A stretch of DNA of 6,692 nt from positions 1-6,692 of the forward strand of contig PEWI01000250.1 in NCBI GenBank assembly GCA_002779555.1, written 5' to 3'. The notes under the pieces were generated by a model. The model did not search any database. It was not told the DNA's origin and saw only the letters and a list, made by a program, of their open reading frames with translations. The translations under genes and the position numbers were made by a program. Origin of the DNA: Candidatus Bathyarchaeota archaeon CG07_land_8_20_14_0_80_47_9. GTDB taxonomy: Archaea > Thermoproteota > Bathyarchaeia > Bathyarchaeales > Bathycorpusculaceae. This document shows, piece by piece, positions 1 to 6,082 of this stretch. Positions within the stretch are counted from its first letter, which is position 1. The number at the start of each line of letters is the position of its first letter.

Positions 1-144
1 TAAAAGTTCACTTATTTCTTTTGGGATAATTGTCTTGGTATCGCCTGAATCCACCAATGCGTATGTTTCAATATTTTCTTCAGGCGACTCTATACGAATA
101 TGAATCAGAGGAAGTAGGAGTGTCCGATAGACACCACTTCGCAT
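1..144 (-). CDS. Retropepsin-like (clan AA) aspartic protease, N-terminal fragment
   Basis: The minus strand from an ATG at 144-142 stays open to the left edge, giving the first 48 residues of a protein whose 3' part lies outside the window. Residues 29-41 read ALVDSGDTKTIIP. This matches the flap-proximal active-site segment of single-domain retropepsin-like proteases, a hydrophobic stretch then D-[ST]-G then a T-[IL]-[IL]-P run; the catalytic Asp would be residue 32. The preceding YRTLLLPLIHIRI resembles the first beta strands of these proteins. The position after DSG is Asp, where Ala is usual in the family. Such enzymes act as homodimers, each chain giving one Asp. The gene lies 64 nt downstream of the DUF5678-like gene on the same strand, so the two are probably cotranscribed. 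The frame is open further upstream without an ATG, GTG or TTG, so 144 is the first usual start; there is no strong ribosome binding site. Catalytic activity is inferred only. Confidence 0.7.
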   Translation of the reverse strand, partial: MRSGVYRTLLLPLIHIRIESPEENIETYALVDSGDTKTIIPKEISELL

Positions 145-195
145 TCTGTACCTATAAAATAAGTACTTGCAAGTGATACTTTGTTCCTTTTTAGA

Positions 196-213
196 TGTGA
201 AACAAATTTCACA
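196..213. repeat. Perfect inverted repeat across the DUF5678 stop codon
   Basis: TGTGAAA (196-202) and TTTCACA (207-213) are exact reverse complements separated by CAAA. The repeat covers the stop codon (209-211) of the DUF5678-like gene and lies about 50 nt before the start of the protease gene. It could be an RNA hairpin between two cotranscribed genes, or a binding site for a dimeric DNA-binding protein. No T-run follows closely enough to make it an obvious terminator. The sequence shows the symmetry; any role is inference. Confidence 0.5.
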
Positions 214-412
214 ACACCATGATTTTGTCTGCGGGAACTTTCATTACGAAAAGTCTTTCTTTCGGATGCTTCTCTTTTGCTTTTTGATAAACTTCTTTCA
301 AGTTTTCACCGCTCGCTACTATGTTATCATCTAATACAACTATCCATTTTTCAACGTATTTCCCAAGAGCATCGCCCAAAAACATTACGTATTCAAACCC
401 GCCTTTTTTCAT
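209..412 (-). CDS. Small DUF5678-like protein
   Basis: This is a small soluble protein of 67 residues from the start chosen here. From memory it resembles the archaeal and bacterial DUF5678 family. It has the family's usual shape: a short lead, KWIVVLDDNIVASGENLKEV (a beta hairpin in which an aspartate-bearing turn is followed by 'VASG' and a helix), a charged helix ending KEKHPKE, and a last strand RLFVMKVPADKIMVL. The function of the family is not known. The start is uncertain. The frame is open back to a TTG at 514-512, which gives 101 residues, with another ATG at 448. I chose the ATG at 412 because AGGGGAT (425-419) sits six bases upstream, the length is then typical, and the extra N-terminal residues look unstructured. 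If the TATA-like run near 538-547 is real, a leaderless start at 514 remains possible. It is followed by the retropepsin-like gene, a pairing I recall from other archaeal genomes. Confidence 0.72.
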   Translation of the reverse strand: MKKGGFEYVMFLGDALGKYVEKWIVVLDDNIVASGENLKEVYQKAKEKHPKERLFVMKVPADKIMVL

Positions 413-537
413 TTTTTTATCCCCTAAACTATTAGAACCCCTTGGCATCCTATAATATTTACTTATTCTTGTTCTTTTGATGTTTGTGACTGAAGAAGGT
501 TTTGCATTTTCCAAATGACTGACGCCATGATTCTATG

Positions 538-547
538 AAAATAAAAA
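538..547 (-). promoter_or_regulatory. Possible TATA box for the DUF5678/protease unit
   Basis: The minus strand reads TTTTTATTTT here. A TATA box at this place would put the transcript start near 516. That allows either a nearly leaderless TTG start at 514 or a leader of about 100 nt to the ATG at 412. This is an AT-rich match in an AT-rich region and nothing more. Confidence 0.2.
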
Positions 548-555
548 CCTCAAAT

Positions 556-586
556 TGCAACACAACACTGATTAATGCAACAGAAC
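556..586. repeat. Direct repeat at 20-bp interval upstream of hel308
   Basis: TGCAACACAAC (556-566) is repeated as TGCAACAGAAC (576-586), 10 of 11 bases identical, with starts exactly 20 bp apart, about two helical turns. It lies between the divergent DUF5678-like and hel308 genes and just before a TATA-like stretch. A regulator binding one face of the DNA would fit, but chance cannot be excluded for a repeat of this size. Confidence 0.35.
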
Positions 587-600
587 CCAATAAACATAAC

Positions 601-608
601 ATTTTAAG
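601..608 (+). promoter_or_regulatory. Possible TATA box for hel308
   Basis: ATTTTAAG lies about 50 nt before the GTG start of hel308. With usual archaeal spacing, transcription would start near 630 and leave a leader of about 27 nt. No clear ribosome binding site is seen in that leader: the purine run AAAAGGG at 634-640 is too far from the GTG. This is a weak call based on position and base composition. Confidence 0.25.
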
Positions 609-656
609 TTGCTGATATCGTATTTGCTGTAGTAAAAGGGAAGATGGCGCATTCCA

Positions 657-3600
657 GTGAAAGTCACCGACTTGCCTATTCCAGAACCAGCCAAAGGAGT
701 GATACTCAAGTCTGGGATTGTTGACCTCTATCCGCCACAGGAGGAAGCGATAAAGGCTGGAGCTCTTGAGGGAAGAAATCTTGTTTTGGCCAGTCCAACC
801 GCGTCTGGAAAGACCTTGGTGGCTGAGTTCTGCGCGCTTAAACATGTGCTGGAAACAAATGGAAAGGCAATCTACTTGACTCCCTTGAGGGCTTTGGCAA
901 GCGAGAAGTTTGACGAATTCAAAAAATATACATCAATAGTGAAGAAGGATGGGAGACGCGTAAGGATCGGCATCAGTACAGGCGACTTCGACAGCACTGA
1001 CACGTGGCTCGAAAGATACGACATTATAGTGACTTCCATAGATTATGAGGAACCGATCATCATCAGAGAGAACAAAAGAGTGAAAGTGGAAAGAATCGGC
1101 ACATTCATTGACAACCTCATACGAAGTGGTAGCGAAGTTCGAAAAGTATCTGGAACAGAAGTCCTAGACGTTACTAACATGGATATTCAAGCTGCAGCGT
1201 TTGATCCAATAACTCTGAAGTTGAATTTCAAGAAGGTATCAAACGTTGTTCGGCACAAGACTCGCGAATTCCTGTGCAAGCTAAGACTTCAGACAGGACG
1301 AGGGACAACTGTCACGGGGAATCACAGCATTTACGTGCTAGAAGGGCTGAACGTAACTACCAAGAACGCGTCTGAGATTAGACCAGGGGACTTTGTCCTC
1401 ATACCCAAATCTCTGCCCACGAACCAGCTTGAAGAGACCGAAATTGACTTATTGAGAGAGTTTAGCAAACTTAAAATCAACAGCTTGTTTCTGAAGAACA
1501 TCGCCCCGAACTTCTACGAATCCGTCTTCTTCAAAACCCTCCAAGCAAAGAAATATGACAAAAAGAATTGGAAAAAAAGAAGAGAACTACCGTTTGACAA
1601 GGCTGTCGAATCCGGACTCTGCGAAATATCAGATTCCACTGTTTTCTTTTCTTACCTTGGGTCAAGGCACAAGGTTCCAACGAAGATTCCTATAAATGCA
1701 GAACTGGCCCGCCTCATCGGTTATTACATCGCAGAAGGGAGCATAGATGAGGATAGAAATAGAATTTCGCTCGCCTTTGGTTCCAAAGACGTAGACTACA
1801 TAAAGGATGCATGCAAGTGCATAGAGACGCTGTTCAATTTTAAGCCGTCCGTTTATGAAAAGGGTAAAACCACATACATAGACATCTGCGACAAGATTGT
1901 GTGTCTAATTTTCAACAAGATCCTGAAATTACCTCGTGGTGCCAGAAAAAAGAGGATCCCGAGCATAGTTTTCAACATGAATCTTGATCTTCAACATGGG
2001 TTCCTTAGGTCACTCGTGGCTGGAGATGGATTCTTTGAACCCCGATTAGGTCTGGTCACCTCAAGCAAGTACCTAGCCTCAGACTTTCTGTATCTACTGC
2101 TTCAAAGCGGTGTCGTAGGCAGTTCCTCACACAGGAAAACAAAGAGCCTTTTACCCTCAGGCAAAACAGTAGATGCAGAATGCTACGTCACCTATGTCGA
2201 CACATTATCGGATCTAAGATCGCTGAAAATTGACTTCAACCTTGGACGGAAGCTACGTTCTCCCGACAGCGCCAGAGTATGCATGGTCCCAACGAACTCC
2301 CTCAAGGGGATTCTGACAACACTGTGTAGAAGAAGCAGTGATGGCTCACTTGTTCATTTTGGAAAAAGAACCAACAAGACGCGATTCGAACAGTGGTTGA
2401 ATGCTAACGAAATCAAGACAAAACTTGAACTCCTTCAGAAACTAAGACAAAAAAGCATCACAAGTGGTCAGCTATCCGAAGAATTGAGCGTTGCTTGGTC
2501 TACTTTAAACTGTAGACTTGACTCTCTCCTAAAAAAAGGACGCGTGGAGAGGCATGGAAAAAGCGGTCATTACATATACAGCATATCAGACAAGGGCCTT
2601 GATCTTCTCCAAGGGACAGAAAAGGCCCTAAGGCTTTTCAATTCTGACCTCGCGTTCGCAAAAGTCACAAAGATAGAAAGAGTGAAACCATCGAAGAATT
2701 ACGTTTACGATGTGTCGATTCCCTTCTGCGAGAACTTTGTAGCGGGCACCGGAGGAGTCATTTGTCACAATACGAACGAAAAGGCAGACTCGCTTCTAAG
2801 GCATAGGGCAAAGTGGATGGATGAGATTTCTCTTGTGGTGGCTGACGAAGTCCACTTGCTGAATGATTCTGAACGCGGTCCAACACTTGAGGTGGTTTTG
2901 GCAAGGCTCATGCAGGTTAACCCAGACATGCAGGTCTTAGCCTTAAGCGCAACAATACACAACGTTGACGAAATCGCAGAGTGGCTTAAGGCGAAATACA
3001 TCACGACAGAGTGGAGACCAGTCGTTCTAAAAGAAGGAATTCTCCTAGAAGACGAAATCCAATACAAAGACGGGAGCGCACGAAAAATAGAGAAGAAAAC
3101 AAAAGACTCAGCGCTGAATTTGGCGCTGAACACAGTGAAGAACGGCGGACAAGCTCTAGTCTTCGCGTCAACACGAAAAAACGCGGCCACACTTGCAAAG
3201 AGAATCGCGGTCGAGGTTCAACATGTTCTGTCCAAGCCCGTGCGCCGCGCTTTGGAGCATGAGTCAGAGAGGATTCTGGCAACGGGTGAAAGGACAAGGA
3301 TAAGCGAGTCACTTGCCGAGCTAGTCAGGTGCGGAACAGCCTTCCACCATGCTGGTCTGGGCGGTGGCCACCGCAAGATAATAGAGGATTCATTCCGTGA
3401 GGGAAAAATCAAAGTCCTAACAGCTACACCTACCCTGGCTTTTGGGGTTAACCTGCCGGCTAGAACCGTAGTCATTCAGGATTACAAGCGGTACGAAGCT
3501 GGATATGGCTATTATCCAATCAGCGTTTTAGAGTATAAGCAGATGGCCGGGAGAGCGGGGAGACCAAGGTACGATAAGGTCGGCGAAGCCATACTCATCG

Positions 3601-4625
3601 CTAAAACTGCTGACGAAGCAGACTATCTGCTAGAAAATTATGTTCTCGCACTGCCTGAACGGATCTGGTCGAGGCTTGCCGTTGAACGGATTCTAAGGTC
3701 TCACGTACTCGCAACGATAGCTGCAGACTTTGCCCACACAGAGCAGGGGCTTTTCGAGTTTTTTGGCAGAACTTTTTACGCACACCAGTATGACACAGAT
3801 GCGATAAAGGGCATAATTGCTAAGATTCTCAAATATCTCTATGATGAGGAAATGATTGAAGTCTTTGGCAGCGACATTAACGCCACAAGGTTTGGGAAGC
3901 GGGTAAGCGAGCTCTACATAGACCCTGTTTCAGCTGTCATAATCCGAGACACACTGAAGAAGAAACCTGCGCACTTGACTGACTTAAGTCTCCTACACAT
4001 GATCGCCCACACGCCTGACATGGGTCCAGTGATGAGACCTTACTCGAGCGAAATGGACGAGTTGACACTTTTCATGGAAGAGCACAGGGAAGAGTTTCTG
4101 ACAGAGGTGCCAAATGAGTGGGACGACAGGATAGACTATGAAGAGTTTCTCGGCGAAGTCAAAACAGCCATGGTCTTGAAGGGGTGGATTGAGGAAATGA
4201 GCGAAGACCTAGTAATCGACAAGTTCCGGGTGCAGCCCGGCGACCTTTATAGGACCATTGAAAACGCGAAGTGGCTGCTTCATTCCGCACACGAGTTGGC
4301 TGTGCTCTTCGGGACAAAGGAAGTTCTGCCCGAGACTGTTGAGCTTATGGTAAGAGTGGAGAAGGGAGTGAAGAAGGAATTGCTGCCGCTTGTCAAGCTG
4401 GAAGGAGTCGGCAGGGTTCGCGGACGCATAATGTACAATGCTGGTTACAAGACCATAGAAGACTTGAAACACGCGCCAATTGAAGACCTGATGAACCTGC
4501 CACTGATAGGATCTGTTCTGGCAAAGAAGATTAAGGAGCAAGTCGGCGGGTTTGTGAAGAAGAAAACTTGGGAAAGGCTTGAACAAGAGGACGTTTGGAA
4601 ACAAAAAGCTCTAACAGAATATTAG
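657..4625 (+). CDS. hel308: ATP-dependent DNA helicase Hel308 with in-frame intein
   Basis: Superfamily 2 DNA helicase of the Ski2-like group, acting 3' to 5' on forked DNA at stalled replication forks. The precursor has 1322 residues; removing the intein (127-705) leaves 743, near the family's usual 700-720. Motifs in order: Q motif YPPQEEAIKAG, Walker A ASPTASGKT (45-53, Lys52), YLTPLRALASEKF, motif Ib split as IVT/TNEK by the intein, DEVH (730-733), SAT (764-766), VFASTR (about 835-840), FHHAGL, TATPTLAFGVNLPA (922-935) and QMAGRAGRPR (962-971). A winged-helix region follows, then the ratchet helix region starting QPGDLYR at 1193 with WLLHSAHELA. A helix-hairpin-helix domain lies at about 1242-1300 (LEGVGRVRGRIMYNAG and LPLIGSVLAKKI). 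The GTG start is the first usable codon after an in-frame TAA at 633-635, and the N-terminus DLPIPEP is typical of the family. All catalytic motifs are intact. The stop codon overlaps that of convergent purB. Confidence in the family is high. Confidence 0.95.
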   Translation: MKVTDLPIPEPAKGVILKSGIVDLYPPQEEAIKAGALEGRNLVLASPTASGKTLVAEFCALKHVLETNGKAIYLTPLRALASEKFDEFKKYTSIVKKDGRRVRIGISTGDFDSTDTWLERYDIIVTSIDYEEPIIIRENKRVKVERIGTFIDNLIRSGSEVRKVSGTEVLDVTNMDIQAAAFDPITLKLNFKKVSNVVRHKTREFLCKLRLQTGRGTTVTGNHSIYVLEGLNVTTKNASEIRPGDFVLIPKSLPTNQLEETEIDLLREFSKLKINSLFLKNIAPNFYESVFFKTLQAKKYDKKNWKKRRELPFDKAVESGLCEISDSTVFFSYLGSRHKVPTKIPINAELARLIGYYIAEGSIDEDRNRISLAFGSKDVDYIKDACKCIETLFNFKPSVYEKGKTTYIDICDKIVCLIFNKILKLPRGARKKRIPSIVFNMNLDLQHGFLRSLVAGDGFFEPRLGLVTSSKYLASDFLYLLLQSGVVGSSSHRKTKSLLPSGKTVDAECYVTYVDTLSDLRSLKIDFNLGRKLRSPDSARVCMVPTNSLKGILTTLCRRSSDGSLVHFGKRTNKTRFEQWLNANEIKTKLELLQKLRQKSITSGQLSEELSVAWSTLNCRLDSLLKKGRVERHGKSGHYIYSISDKGLDLLQGTEKALRLFNSDLAFAKVTKIERVKPSKNYVYDVSIPFCENFVAGTGGVICHNTNEKADSLLRHRAKWMDEISLVVADEVHLLNDSERGPTLEVVLARLMQVNPDMQVLALSATIHNVDEIAEWLKAKYITTEWRPVVLKEGILLEDEIQYKDGSARKIEKKTKDSALNLALNTVKNGGQALVFASTRKNAATLAKRIAVEVQHVLSKPVRRALEHESERILATGERTRISESLAELVRCGTAFHHAGLGGGHRKIIEDSFREGKIKVLTATPTLAFGVNLPARTVVIQDYKRYEAGYGYYPISVLEYKQMAGRAGRPRYDKVGEAILIAKTADEADYLLENYVLALPERIWSRLAVERILRSHVLATIAADFAHTEQGLFEFFGRTFYAHQYDTDAIKGIIAKILKYLYDEEMIEVFGSDINATRFGKRVSELYIDPVSAVIIRDTLKKKPAHLTDLSLLHMIAHTPDMGPVMRPYSSEMDELTLFMEEHREEFLTEVPNEWDDRIDYEEFLGEVKTAMVLKGWIEEMSEDLVIDKFRVQPGDLYRTIENAKWLLHSAHELAVLFGTKEVLPETVELMVRVEKGVKKELLPLVKLEGVGRVRGRIMYNAGYKTIEDLKHAPIEDLMNLPLIGSVLAKKIKEQVGGFVKKKTWERLEQEDVWKQKALTEY
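1035..2771 (+). mobile_element. Intein in hel308 with LAGLIDADG homing endonuclease
   Basis: A protein-splicing element of 579 residues (precursor 127-705) between IVT and TNEKADSLL. It begins with Ser (SIDYEEPIIIREN, block A). Block B is VTGNHSIYVL with Thr220 and His223 in the TxxH pattern. Block F is YVYDVSIP (Asp685) leading to ENFVAGTGG, and the end is VICHN (His704, Asn705) followed by Thr706 as the first C-extein residue. All residues for class 1 splicing are therefore present: Ser1, TxxH, the penultimate His, the terminal Asn and the hydroxyl nucleophile. Inside are two LAGLIDADG-type motifs, LARLIGYYIAEGS (from 350, acidic Glu360) and FLRSLVAGDGFFE (from 451, acidic Asp457). A lysine- and arginine-rich KKRIPSIVFN segment lies between them, as in two-motif (DOD) endonucleases. 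Both acidic residues are kept, so cleavage and homing may still work. Splicing ability and boundaries are inferred from motifs but are clear. Confidence 0.95.
2418..2612 (+). other. Winged-helix-like segment inside the intein
   Basis: Precursor residues about 588-652 lie between the second LAGLIDADG region and splicing block F. They read as a small winged helix-turn-helix. Helix 1 is KLELLQKLRQK, then comes SITSGQLSEEL, and the recognition helix is VAWSTLNCRLDSLLKKG. The wing is RVERHGKSGHYIYSIS, and the last part, DKGLDLLQ, resembles the 'T-x-K-G-x-x-L-L' ending of MarR- or ArsR-like regulators. It is not part of the minimal intein or of the core endonuclease. The likely role is extra DNA contact by the homing endonuclease, which is inference. 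The fold is judged by eye from spacing of hydrophobic residues. Confidence 0.6.
4603..4607 (-). terminator. Possible T-run terminator for purB
   Basis: On the minus strand five T residues lie about 15 nt past the purB stop codon, inside the 3' end of hel308. Short T-runs can stop archaeal RNA polymerase. There is no intergenic space for another signal. Weak evidence because short A- and T-runs are common. Confidence 0.22.
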
Positions 4626-5995
4626 CCTAAACCTCTGGCCTGACGCTCTTTGCCTGTTTTTCTCGCAATGTTTTCAACCTGCTTTAGCGCAGTGCCCAAG
4701 TAGTTTTTCGGATCGAGAGCTTCATCAATCTCTTTCTTACTCAATCTTTCCGTTATGGCTCTGTTTTCGATAAGGACTTGACGGAAGTGTCGTTTTTCAA
4801 CCTCGCTTTTTATGGTCAATTTTCTCAACAACTCATGAGCTTCTTGCCGGTTCATGCCCTTCTCGGCTAATGCAATCATAACTGCCTCAGACATGCCTCG
4901 CCCTTCAGTCAACTCCACATTCTTCAGCATGCGCTGCTCGTCAACACGCAAGTTGGCAATTATGTTGCTCATCAGGAAAAGCATGTAATCAGTCAAGATG
5001 CATGCTTCAGGAAGGATAAACCGCTCTGCAGAAGACTGCGTCAAATCTCGCTCACCCCATGTTGGCACATTCTCCAAAGCCGGGACGACAAGACTTCTGA
5101 CAATCCTAGCTAAGCCGCAGATTCTCTCGCAGGTTTCTGGATTTCGCTTGTGAGGCATCGTTGAGCTGCCAACTTGTTTCTCGACTTCAAAAGCTTCAGC
5201 AAGCTCACCGATTTCCGGTCTCTGCAGCTCCCTGATTTCAGAGGCAAAATTGTCCAAGGAAGAGGCAATCATCGCCATCAGACACACAAACTCAGCGTAA
5301 CGGTCCCTCTGCACTATCTGAGTCGAAATGTCAGCAGCCTTAATCCCCAGCCGTTTCATAACGAGTTCCTGAATCTTCACGGCATTGGCGCCCAAACCTG
5401 CTTGTGTGCCAACCGCCCCGCTCATCTTGCCAACCACAACACGCTCCCTGCATTGCCTGAGCCTTTGTATGTGCCTTGAAACTTCACGCATCCAAACCGC
5501 AAACTTGAACCCCAGAGTTATCGGCAACGCATGTTGCCCATGTGTTCTCCCCATCATCAAAGTGCCTTTGTACCGCAGTGCTTTTTCCATCAGAATCTTC
5601 TCAAGGTCGTCAAGCTTTTTTTCGATAAGATTCAAAGCTTCCTTTAGCTGGAGCGCATTCGCCGTGTCCACGATGTCGTAACTTGTTGCCCCGAGGTGAA
5701 CGTAAGCCCCGCTCGGCCCGCACGCTTCAGCACAAGCTCTGACCAACGAGGCAACGTCATGCTTTATTTCGCGCTCAATCTCCTTCACGCGGCTCAGCTT
5801 GACATGCTTCAAAGAGGCCATGGCCGCAATCACTTCAGCGTCTTTCCGCGGTATGTTGCCCACTTCAGCGTGCGCCCACGCCAAAGCAGCCTCAACGTCA
5901 AGCATCTTCTGAACGCGTGTTTCTTCCTCGAAGATTTTCAGCATTTCCGCCGTTCCGTAACGGCCTGTGTCAACGGGAAGGATAGGCAAGTACAT
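4622..5995 (-). CDS. purB: Adenylosuccinate lyase
   Basis: A cytosolic enzyme of purine synthesis that releases fumarate from SAICAR (to give AICAR) and from adenylosuccinate (to give AMP). Members of the fumarase/aspartase superfamily work as homotetramers with active sites built from three chains. The 457-residue length fits the short archaeal and Bacillus type. Visible motifs are KHDV at 78-81, TSYDIVDTANA at 104-114, GRTHGQHALPITLG at 149-162 (general-acid His152 by family comparison), and the superfamily signature SSTMPHKRNP at 277-286, holding the catalytic Ser on its mobile loop. ATG at 5995-5993 is preceded by GAGG with a five-base gap, and the N-terminus MYLPILPVDTGRYG suits the family's '[IV]-P-[ILV]-D-x-x-R-Y-G' start. 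It is complete, with no missing catalytic residue. Its TAA overlaps the hel308 TAG in a tail-to-tail arrangement, and it diverges from the asparagine-synthetase-like gene. Argininosuccinate lyase is ruled out by the purB-type start and loop. Confidence 0.95.
   Translation of the reverse strand: MYLPILPVDTGRYGTAEMLKIFEEETRVQKMLDVEAALAWAHAEVGNIPRKDAEVIAAMASLKHVKLSRVKEIEREIKHDVASLVRACAEACGPSGAYVHLGATSYDIVDTANALQLKEALNLIEKKLDDLEKILMEKALRYKGTLMMGRTHGQHALPITLGFKFAVWMREVSRHIQRLRQCRERVVVGKMSGAVGTQAGLGANAVKIQELVMKRLGIKAADISTQIVQRDRYAEFVCLMAMIASSLDNFASEIRELQRPEIGELAEAFEVEKQVGSSTMPHKRNPETCERICGLARIVRSLVVPALENVPTWGERDLTQSSAERFILPEACILTDYMLFLMSNIIANLRVDEQRMLKNVELTEGRGMSEAVMIALAEKGMNRQEAHELLRKLTIKSEVEKRHFRQVLIENRAITERLSKKEIDEALDPKNYLGTALKQVENIARKTGKERQARGLG
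4657..4661 (+). terminator. Possible T-run terminator for hel308
   Basis: TTTTT begins 32 nt past the hel308 stop codon, with another TTTT at 4671-4674, both inside the 3' end of purB. They mirror the T-run on the opposite strand at 4603-4607, so each gene may end inside the other. Weak, position-based call. Confidence 0.22.
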
Positions 5996-6000
5996 TTTCG

Positions 6001-6004
6001 CCTC
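6001..6004 (-). promoter_or_regulatory. Ribosome binding site of purB
   Basis: GAGG on the minus strand, five bases before the ATG at 5995. It is the clearest Shine-Dalgarno match in the window and fixes the purB start. Confidence 0.6.
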
Positions 6005-6020
6005 GCAACAAGAATACTGT

Positions 6021-6034
6021 GATTAAAGATTAAT
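6021..6034. promoter_or_regulatory. AT-rich core of the divergent purB promoter region
   Basis: The stretch GATTAAAGATTAAT holds two copies of GATTAA seven bases apart, in an 87-bp gap that must carry the promoters of both purB (minus) and the asparagine-synthetase-like gene (plus). Read on the minus strand, CTTTAATC could serve as a TATA box with transcription starting just before the purB ribosome binding site. Read on the plus strand, ATTAAAGAT could serve the other gene. Which, if either, is used cannot be decided by eye. Confidence 0.3.
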
Positions 6035-6082
6035 GTTTTACCAAACAACACACTAACAGCTTGAACAGAAAGGCTCTTTCAA

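Noticed and set aside
644..646. ATG upstream of the hel308 GTG as an alternative start
   Set aside because: It is in a different reading frame and gives a protein without the Hel308 N-terminus. The GTG at 657 is in frame and preceded by an in-frame stop.
459..845. Minus-strand open frame of 128 codons across the hel308 start
   Set aside because: It overlaps the conserved start of hel308 and the DUF5678 upstream region, and its protein has no recognisable motifs. It is a shadow frame.
1035..2771. The long insertion in hel308 as an intron, a domain fusion or an assembly join
   Set aside because: The insertion is in frame, begins with Ser, ends with His-Asn before Thr, and has intein blocks A, B, F and G in order, which identifies it as an intein.
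2765..3475. Several open frames of 83-141 codons on both strands inside hel308
   Set aside because: They lie over the clearly coding helicase region holding the DEVH and SAT motifs, are Ser/Arg/Phe-rich by virtue of frame, and have no family resemblance.
5174..6022. Plus-strand open frames of 98-108 codons opposite purB
   Set aside because: They are the complement of well-conserved purB coding sequence, including its catalytic signature, so they are shadows.
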